A stretch of DNA of 64,000 bases, from positions 682,001 to 746,000 of the forward strand of contig NZ_JAAIKB010000002.1 in the NCBI RefSeq assembly GCF_011040385.1, given 5' to 3'. The translations under genes were made by a program, and so were the position numbers. Source of the stretch: Falsiroseomonas algicola (GTDB lineage: Bacteria > Pseudomonadota > Alphaproteobacteria > Acetobacterales > Acetobacteraceae). Below are positions 55,303 to 64,000 of this stretch, piece by piece. Every line of letters starts with the position of its first letter. Positions within the stretch are counted from its first letter, which is position 1. Below the pieces are notes generated by a model. It made no database searches. It had not been told where the DNA came from and worked only from the letters and a program-made list of their open reading frames with translations.

Positions 55303-56098
55303 TGCGGGAAGGCCCGGTCGCGCGGCGGCTGCTCCGCCTGGTGACGGCGCTGGTGCTGGCCTTCCTGCTGGCGCCGATGGTGGCGGTGATCCTGCTCTCC
55401 TTCTCCCCCACCGAATTGCTGGCCCTGCCGCCGCGCGGCTTCTCGCTGCGCTGGTATGGGGAGTTGCTGGACAGCGCGCGCTGGATGCTGGCGATGAAGA
55501 ACAGCTTCGTCGTCGCCGGCGCCACGACGGTGGTGGCGACGCTGCTCGGCACCGCGGCGGCGGTCGGCCTGCAACTCGGGCGCTTCCGCGGCAAGGCGGT
55601 GCTGGTGACGATCCTGACCCTGCCGATGGTGACGCCCTACATCGTCACCGCGGCCGCGATGTTCTTCGCCTATTCGCTGGTGGGGCTGACCGGGTCGCTG
55701 CCTGGGCTGGTGCTGGCGCATACCGTCGTCGCGGTGCCCTTCGTCGTCGTCAGCGTGCTGGCCACGCTTCAGACCTTCGATGCGACGCTGCTCCGCGCCG
55801 CGGCCTCGCTGGGTGCTTCCCCCGCCACGGCGCTGATCCGCATCGTCGTGCCGAACATCTGGCCCGGCATCGCCGCCGGCGCCATCTTCGCCTTTGCCAC
55901 CTCGCTTGATGAATTCGTCATCACGCTGTTCATGGCGGGGCCGGGGCAATTCACCCTGCCGCGCCAGATGTATGCCAGCGTGCGCGAATTCCTGAGCCCC
56001 ACGATCCTGGCCGCCGCGACCATGCTCTTCCTCTGCTCGCTCCTCTTCCTGCTGGTGAGCGAGGCGCTGCGCGTCCGCGCCGAGCGACGGGGCCGCGC

Positions 56099-56102
<4 letters not shown>
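55302..56102 (+). CDS. ABC permease subunit, PotC-like
   Basis: The product is 266 residues from the ATG at 55302. It has six helices, the helix-1 motif LLAPMVAVILLSFSPTELL and the EAA loop LLRAAASLGASPATALIRIV. The late FATSLDEFVITLFMAGPGQF is a hallmark of PotC-type permeases. It ends with an ATGA overlap into the ATPase gene. The frame is open upstream but overlaps the other permease. Confidence 0.9.
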
Positions 56103-57163
<1,061 letters not shown>

Positions 57164-57184
57164 ATTTTTGCTGCGGTAATCCGC

Positions 57185-57213
57185 TTGACAGGACGGCCCC
57201 CGTCCCGTGGCAT
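57185..57213 (+). promoter_or_regulatory. candidate promoter with inverted repeat ahead of the peptide ABC operon
   Basis: TTGACA (57185-57190), a 17-base spacer and TGGCAT (57208-57213) lie 40 bases before the binding-protein ATG. The spacer holds GGACGG CCC CCGTCC (57191-57205), a 6-bp inverted repeat that could be an operator. The region upstream (57164-57184) is unusually AT-rich for this window. Confidence 0.5.
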
Positions 57214-57252
57214 CGCGGGGACCGACCAGACCCCGATGCGCAGGATGCCGCC

Positions 57253-58776
57253 ATGCCGACGTTGAACCGACGCAGCTTCCTCGGTGCCGCCGCCGCCCTG
57301 CCGGTGCTGTTCAACGAAGCGCGCGCGCAGCAGCGCCCCTCCACGATCCGCTTCGGCCTCTCCGCCTGGCCGCCCAACCTGCAGCCCTGGGTCTCCACCG
57401 GCGCCTCCGCCGGCACGGTGAAGCTGCTGATCCATCGCCGCCTGGTGGGCTTCGACGAGAAGGGCGAGATGCGCGGCGAGCTCGCGCGCGAATGGTCGCT
57501 GGATGCGCAAGGCGCCTGGGTCTTCAAGCTGCGTCCGGAAGCCGTCTTCCATAACGGGGAGAAGGTGACGTCGGAGGACGTGAAGTGGACCATCGAGCAG
57601 ATGGCCGCCGAACGCTCCACCGCCTATTACCGCCAGCAGATGCAGCAGGTGGAGCGCGTCGAGACGCCGGATGCGCAGACCGTGCGGCTGGTGATGAAGG
57701 AGCCCTCGGCGACGGTGCCGCTCTGGTTCACCAACTACAACATGGGCATCGTCTGGCGCGGGTCGCGCGACATGAACGCACCGATCGGTTGCGGCCCCTA
57801 TCGCGTGACGTCGCAGGAACGCGGCACCTGGATCGAGGTGCAGGCCGTGCCGAACTACTGGGTGCCCGGCCTGCCGCGCACGCGCACCATCCGCTTCACC
57901 GTCTATGCGGATGAGAACCTTCGCCTCGCCGCGCTGCAATCCGGCGACATGGACATGATCGAATACGTGCCATGGTCCGGCATGGCCGCGGTGGAGGCCG
58001 ATCCGCGCCTGACGCTGGCGACCCAGATGGGCCCCTTCATGGACATCCTGTTCAACGGCACGCGCCCGCCCTTCGACAACCCGCTGGTGCGCCGCGCCGT
58101 GGCGCATGCGGTGAAGCGCGACGACATCGTGCGCGTCGCCTTCTCCGGCCGCGGCAAGGTGCTGGAGGGCATGCCGATCGCCGAGGGCACGCCCTGGTTC
58201 GACGCGGAGCTCTCGCGTGGCCACGCCTACGATCCCGAACGGTCGAAGGCGCTGCTGGCGCAGGCGGGCCACCCGAACGGCTTCAGCACCACCCTGCTCG
58301 CGGCCTCGCAATTCGCCATGCACAAGGACAGTGCGGAGATCAGCCAGCAATACCTGGCCGCCATCGGCATCCGCGCGGAACTTCAGCTGGTGGACTGGTC
58401 CACGCGCGTCAGCCGCGGCATCCGCGGGCAGTATGACCTGGCGGTGCATGGCGTCTCCTCCGAATTCAACGATCCGGATGGGCTGAGCGTGGTCATGGAC
58501 ACCTCGCTGTCGCCGGCGCATGGGCGGTCCTTCGGCCTGCGGGCACCGCGGACGACGGAGCTGCTGGCCAAGGGCCGCACGGAATTCGACCAGGCGAAGC
58601 GCGTCGAGATCTATCGCGACATGCAGCGCGCGGCGCTGGAGGAGGTGCCGCTGGTCGGCCTCGCCTGGCGTGAACAGGGCTACGGCTTCGACCGCCGCAT
58701 CACCGGCTTCGCGAATCTGCCAGGCGCGCTCAGCACGGCGTCGGGCGCCCTGCTGGAATTCGCGGCCTTCGGCTGA
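57253..58776 (+). CDS. periplasmic solute-binding protein, ABC family 5 (peptide type)
   Basis: The product is 507 residues from the ATG at 57253. The signal is twin-arginine-like (NRRSFLGAAAALPVLFNEAR, cut near AQQ). The SBP_bac_5 motifs are LAREWSLDAQGAWVFKLRPE and VFHNGEKVTSEDVKWTIEQM, then DNPLVRRAVAHAVKRDDIVR. It heads a tight operon with two permease parts, two ATPase parts and a creatininase-family gene. The ligand may be a cyclic or oligomeric amide such as a peptide or creatinine-like compound. Confidence 0.92.
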   Translation: MPTLNRRSFLGAAAALPVLFNEARAQQRPSTIRFGLSAWPPNLQPWVSTGASAGTVKLLIHRRLVGFDEKGEMRGELAREWSLDAQGAWVFKLRPEAVFHNGEKVTSEDVKWTIEQMAAERSTAYYRQQMQQVERVETPDAQTVRLVMKEPSATVPLWFTNYNMGIVWRGSRDMNAPIGCGPYRVTSQERGTWIEVQAVPNYWVPGLPRTRTIRFTVYADENLRLAALQSGDMDMIEYVPWSGMAAVEADPRLTLATQMGPFMDILFNGTRPPFDNPLVRRAVAHAVKRDDIVRVAFSGRGKVLEGMPIAEGTPWFDAELSRGHAYDPERSKALLAQAGHPNGFSTTLLAASQFAMHKDSAEISQQYLAAIGIRAELQLVDWSTRVSRGIRGQYDLAVHGVSSEFNDPDGLSVVMDTSLSPAHGRSFGLRAPRTTELLAKGRTEFDQAKRVEIYRDMQRAALEEVPLVGLAWREQGYGFDRRITGFANLPGALSTASGALLEFAAFG

Positions 58777-59722
58777 TGCTCTGGATCGCCAAGCGCATCG
58801 GCGTCTCGCTGGTGCTGATGTGGGTGGTCGCGACGGTCGTCTTCCTCGCGCTGCACATGGTGCCGGGCGACCCGGCGGAGCTGCTGCTGTCCACCGGCGG
58901 CGCCATGCCGGATGCCTATGCCATCGCGGAACTGCGGGAGAAGCTCGGCCTCAACCGGCCGATCTGGGAACAGTACCTGGCCTTCCTGGAAGGGCTGTCG
59001 CGCGGGGACCTCGGCAATTCGCTGGTGGATGACTATCCGGTGGCGGAGGAGATCCTGCTGCGCCTGCCGCGCACGCTGGAACTGATCCTGGCCGGCACGA
59101 TCCTGTCCGTGCTGATCGCGCTGCCGGCGGGCACCTTCGCCGCCGTGCGCGCGGGCGGGGCCTTCGACCGCGCCGCATCCTGGATTGCGGCGCTGCTGCA
59201 GGCGGTTCCGGTCTTCGTGCTGGGCACGCTGCTGATCCTGCTGCTGGCGCAGACGCTGCGCTGGATGCCTGCGGGGGGCTATGTGCCGCTGGCGCAGGAC
59301 CCGGCGCGGCACCTGCTGCTGCTGTCGCTGCCCGCCATCGCCATCGCGAAGGGGTTGACGGCCACGGTCTTCCGCATGACGCGCGCCTCCGTGCTGGACG
59401 CGCTGTCGCGCGACCATGTGCGCACCGCCCGCGCCAAGGGGCTGACGCCGCGGCGGGTGCTGACGCGCCATGTCGTGCGCAACGCGCTGATCCCGGTCAC
59501 CACCGTGCTCGGCCTGCAGATGGGCACGCTGCTCGGCGGCACCGTGCTGGTGGAATACGTCTTCAACTGGCCGGGCCTTTCCACGCCGCTGCTGCGCGCG
59601 GTGGAGGGGCGGGACTACCCGATGGTGGTCGGCATCGTGCTGACGGTCTCCGCGCTGTTCCTGCTCATCAATCTGGCGATGGACCTGCTCTACGCCGCCC
59701 TCGATCCGCGGATCAGCCGGTC

Positions 59723-59726
<4 letters not shown>
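58776..59726 (+). CDS. ABC permease, DppB-type
   Basis: The 316-residue protein overlaps the binding-protein stop (TGATG). N-terminal WIAKRIGVSLVLMWVVATVV and LHMVPGDPAELLLSTGG, helix-4 loop TVFRMTRASVLDALSRDHVR (the ARAKG EAA loop follows: RTARAKGLTPRRVLTRHVVR) and EYVFNWPGLSTPLLRAVEGR are the DppB/OppB marks. ATGA overlap joins it to the fused partner. Confidence 0.92.
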
Positions 59727-61542
<1,816 letters not shown>

Positions 61543-61546
<4 letters not shown>

Positions 61547-62517
61547 CCGCGCCGCTGGTGGTGGCGGAGGCGGTGGAGATGAGCTTCGCCCCGCGCGGCA
61601 TCCTGGCCGGCGGGCGGCCCGTGCGCGCCGTCGCCGGCGTGGATGCGACGGTCGCGAAGGGGGAGGCGCTGGGCGTCGTCGGCGAAAGCGGCAGCGGCAA
61701 GTCCACGCTGGGGCGCCTGCTGCTGGGCCTGCTGGCGGCCACGGGCGGCAGCGTGCGCTTCGATGGCGAACCGCTGCCCAAGCCCGGCAGTGCCGCCTGG
61801 CGCAAGCTGCGTGCCCGCATGGGCATCGTCTTCCAGGACCCCTTCGGCAGCCTCGATGCGCGGCGCAGCATCGGCGCGCAGGTGATGGATGGGCTCACCA
61901 TCCACACCACGCTGAACGCCGCCGAGCGCGAGGAGCGCACCGCGGCGCTGTTCCGGCGCGTCGGGCTCGACCCGCAGCGCATGGGCGCCTATCCGCACGA
62001 GTTCAGCGGCGGGCAGCGGCAGCGCCTCGGCATCGCCCGCGCGCTCGCGACCTCGCCCGACTTCCTGGTGGCGGATGAGCCGGTCTCCGCGCTCGACGTC
62101 TCCATCCAGGCACAGGTGGTGAAGCTGCTGGCGGAACTCCGCGGCGATCTCGGCCTGGCCATGCTGTTCATCAGCCATGATCTGCCGGTGGTGCGGCATC
62201 TCTGCGACCGCGTCATCGTCATGTATCTCGGCCGTGTCATGGAGGAAGGGCCGGTCGCCCAGGTCTTCGCCAGGCCGCTCCACCCCTACACGGTGGCGCT
62301 GCTGTCGGCGACGCCGATGCTCGATCCCGCGAAGCGCGCGCAGCGCGTGATCCTGCCGGGTGAGCCGCCGAGCCCGTCCAACCCGCCCTCAGGCTGCGTG
62401 TTCCGCACGCGCTGCCTGCATGCCCGCCCTGCCTGCGCGGAGGCGGTGCCCCCGCTTCGCAGCCTCGACCAGAGCGGGCACCGTGTGGCCTGCATCCGTG
62501 CCGAGGAAATCGGCTGA
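61543..62517 (+). CDS. ABC ATPase, DppF-type
   Basis: The product is 324 residues from the ATG at 61543, overlapping the fusion gene's stop. Walker A VGESGSGKSTLGRLLLG (about 45-61), FQDPFGSLDARRSIGAQV, signature EFSGGQRQRLGIARALA, Walker B FLVADEPVSALDVSIQ, switch His FISHDLPVV and the Cys cluster CVFRTRCLHARPACAE are typical of OppF/DppF. It completes the importer: binding protein, DppB, DppC-DppD, DppF. Confidence 0.92.
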
Positions 62518-62534
62518 ACAAGAGGAAGACTGAG

Positions 62535-63347
62535 ATGACGACGCTGTCGCCGACCAAGGTGCGCATGGGGGAGATCACTGGGGGCGAGGCCCGCGCGCTC
62601 TACGCCACCAACCCCGTGATCCTGCTGCCCATGGGGAGCCATGAGGACCAGGGCCCGCATGCGCCGATGGGCGACTATTTCCTGGCCGAGAAGATGGCGG
62701 AGTTGATCGCGCTGCGCGCGACGGCGGAGGGCACGCGCACCGTCGTGGCGCCCGTGCTGCCCTTCGGCAAGGGCGATTTCTTCGGCCCCATGCCGGGCGG
62801 CATCGCGCTCTCCGCCGCCACCTTCCGCGCCGTGCTGGATGAGCTGTTCGGGGAGCTGCTGCGCCACAAGCTGACGAAGCTCATCGTCATCAACGGCCAT
62901 GGCGGCAACGTCAACGTCATCAACGAGGCGACGCGGGCGGTGATGCACAAGACGGGCCTGGTGATCCCGGCGCTGTATCTCTGGCGCATTGCCTATGCGG
63001 AGATGCCGAAGCTGCTGGGCGCGGAGAAGGCGAAGGCGGTGTCGAGCCACGGCGCGGATCCGCTGACCAGCCTGTGCATGCACCTGTTCCCGGAACGCAT
63101 CCGCGGCGACCTGGTGCCGGAGCCGCGCAGCGGCAAGCCGGAAGCGCTGGGCCTGCCCTTCTCCGGCTGGGGCGCGCTGAGCTTCGAAGGCGCGGAAGTC
63201 ACCGTCCCCATCGAATACGATGCCGTCAGCCCCAACGGCCTCGGCACCGGCGATCCGCGGCTGTGCAGCGCGGAATCCGGCAAGCTGATCGCCGACCGCC
63301 TGACGGAAATCGGCGCCGGCTTCTGCCACCACTACGCCAAGCAGTAA
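62535..63347 (+). CDS. creatininase-family amidohydrolase
   Basis: The 270-residue protein has the family metal motifs VILLPMGSHEDQGPHAPMGD (Glu, His and Asp ligands) and LIVINGHGGNVNVINEATR. Members open cyclic amides, for example creatinine to creatine or MftE-type peptide hydrolysis. It begins 17 bases after the ATPase stop, so it acts on the imported compound or on a peptide. It ends at the hairpin at 63357. Confidence 0.9.
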   Translation: MTTLSPTKVRMGEITGGEARALYATNPVILLPMGSHEDQGPHAPMGDYFLAEKMAELIALRATAEGTRTVVAPVLPFGKGDFFGPMPGGIALSAATFRAVLDELFGELLRHKLTKLIVINGHGGNVNVINEATRAVMHKTGLVIPALYLWRIAYAEMPKLLGAEKAKAVSSHGADPLTSLCMHLFPERIRGDLVPEPRSGKPEALGLPFSGWGALSFEGAEVTVPIEYDAVSPNGLGTGDPRLCSAESGKLIADRLTEIGAGFCHHYAKQ

Positions 63348-63356
63348 CCCTTCACT

Positions 63357-63382
63357 CCCTCCCCCGCGCTTGCGGGGGAGGG
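63357..63382. terminator. bidirectional hairpin between creatininase and dehydrogenase genes
   Basis: An 11-bp perfect stem (CCCTCCCCCGC with GCGGGGGAGGG) closes the 4-base loop GCTT at 63368-63371. It lies between convergent stops at 63347 and 63408. The C/G stem with a weak T run resembles the common CCCTCCCCCGC..GCGGGGGAGGG intergenic element of GC-rich alphaproteobacteria and could terminate both genes. Confidence 0.6.
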
Positions 63383-63407
63383 TCGGGGTGGGGGTCTGCG
63401 CGACCCC

Positions 63408-64000
63408 TCAATCCACCACGCGATCCTGCTCCGGGATCGGCTCGCCCTTCTCCACCCGCATCATGTTGCCCAGCCAGTGCTGGATGCTCCGCCGGCTGTT
63501 CTCATAGGCGGTGGAGGCGCAGTGCGGCGTGACGATGACGTTGTCCATGTGCAGCAGCGGGTGGTCGGCGGGCGGCGGTTCCTGGTCGAAGACATCGACG
63601 GCGGCGCCGCGCAGCGTGCCGTCCTTCAGCGCCGCCACCAGGTCGGCCTCCACCACCACGCCGCCGCGCGCGACGTTGATCAGCAGCGCGCCGCGCTTGA
63701 TCTTCGCGAAGGCCTTGGCATCGATCATCTTCGCCGTCTCCGGCGTCAGCGGGCAGTTCAGCGAGAGGATGTCCACCTCCGGCAGCAGCGCGTCGAGCGT
63801 GCGGTATTCCACGCCCAGCGCCTTCTCCTGCTCCGGCGGCAGCTGCGTGCGGCTGTAGTAGAGCACGCGGCAATCGAAGCCCTGCAGGCGCTTGGCGACA
63901 CCCTTGCCGATGGCACCCAGCCCGATGATGCCGACGGTCTTGCCGGACACCATGATGGACTGCTTCCAGACCTCGTTCTTGGCCCAGCCGCCGGCGGCGG
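63408..64000 (-). CDS. D-isomer-specific 2-hydroxyacid dehydrogenase, truncated by the window end
   Basis: The frame stays open to base 64000 (KNEVWKQSI continues upstream of the internal ATG at 63953), so the N terminus lies beyond the window. Visible parts are the NAD motif GKTVGIIGLGAIGKG, LSLNCPLTPETAKMIDAKAF, the Arg-loop LLINVARGGVVVEADLVAAL, Glu in VDVFDQEPPPADHP and the catalytic His in VIVTPHCASTAYE. It reduces a 2-oxo acid or oxidises a D-2-hydroxy acid. The exact substrate is not evident. Confidence 0.88.
   Translation of the reverse strand, partial: AAGGWAKNEVWKQSIMVSGKTVGIIGLGAIGKGVAKRLQGFDCRVLYYSRTQLPPEQEKALGVEYRTLDALLPEVDILSLNCPLTPETAKMIDAKAFAKIKRGALLINVARGGVVVEADLVAALKDGTLRGAAVDVFDQEPPPADHPLLHMDNVIVTPHCASTAYENSRRSIQHWLGNMMRVEKGEPIPEQDRVVD

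Overview
The window is high-GC (roughly 70 percent), densely coded DNA from a free-living alphaproteobacterium. The best guess is an Acetobacteraceae (Roseomonas-like) or related Rhodospirillales chromosome. This rests on the GC content, an H-NS protein with the KYRGP..W..RGRPPRW tail, a divergent RpoD with a long non-conserved region, and very many Bug-type (tripartite tricarboxylate transporter, TTT) binding proteins. The taxon is inference. I see no insertion sequence, prophage, CRISPR array or plasmid gene. Many genes overlap by the ATGA/GTGA/TGATG junctions expected of operons.

Layout. 1-3157: end of an unrecognised gene, a YddA/BacA-type ABC exporter and two small envelope proteins on the other strand. 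3404-9114: the rod-shape operon mreB-mreC-mreD-PBP2-rodA. 9200-11948: tRNA-Lys(CTT), an H-NS-like protein, a bidirectional terminator and an RpoD-family sigma factor. 12350-15164: a three-gene type III polyketide synthase / methyltransferase / FAD-oxidoreductase cluster, then tRNA-Glu(TTC) and a coiled-coil protein. 15678-23519: two NtaA/DszA-type flavin monooxygenases around an orphan solute-binding protein, an MFS exporter, a sulfurtransferase and a C-S lyase, which suggests organosulfur scavenging. 23520-25520: a Tat-exported PhoX phosphatase, preceded by a phased PhoB-box-like repeat. 25727-36612: sugar-acid or tricarboxylate catabolism around a TctA-TctB fusion permease. 36616-45871: a GntR-controlled group (isochorismatase-like hydrolase, allantoinase/imidase-like deacetylase, CoA transferase, CitE-like lyase, two-part amidase and two Bug receptors). 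Two divergent promoter regions in this group carry almost the same promoter-operator. 45955-47721: a DEAD-box helicase with a DbpA-type tail. 47726-52015: a Bug/SMP-30/Bug/amidase group. 52118-57163: an (R)-amine-transaminase-like enzyme with a polyamine-type ABC importer. 57253-63347: a peptide-type ABC importer with a permease-ATPase fusion and a creatininase-family hydrolase. 63408-64000: a truncated 2-hydroxyacid dehydrogenase.

Taken together, about two thirds of the window is a scavenging toolbox. It has seven Bug receptors but only one TTT membrane unit, three ABC solute-binding systems (one lacking its permease here), and ring-opening hydrolases, amidases and dehydrogenases feeding central metabolism. 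The best candidate for an undescribed system is the GntR regulon at 36616-45871. Its two regulated divergent promoters share a -35 box, a -10 spacing and the operator TTGT(C/A)CGGACAA. Its enzymes fit stepwise opening of a cyclic amide, imide or ureide, CoA activation and C-C cleavage. The substrate is not known.
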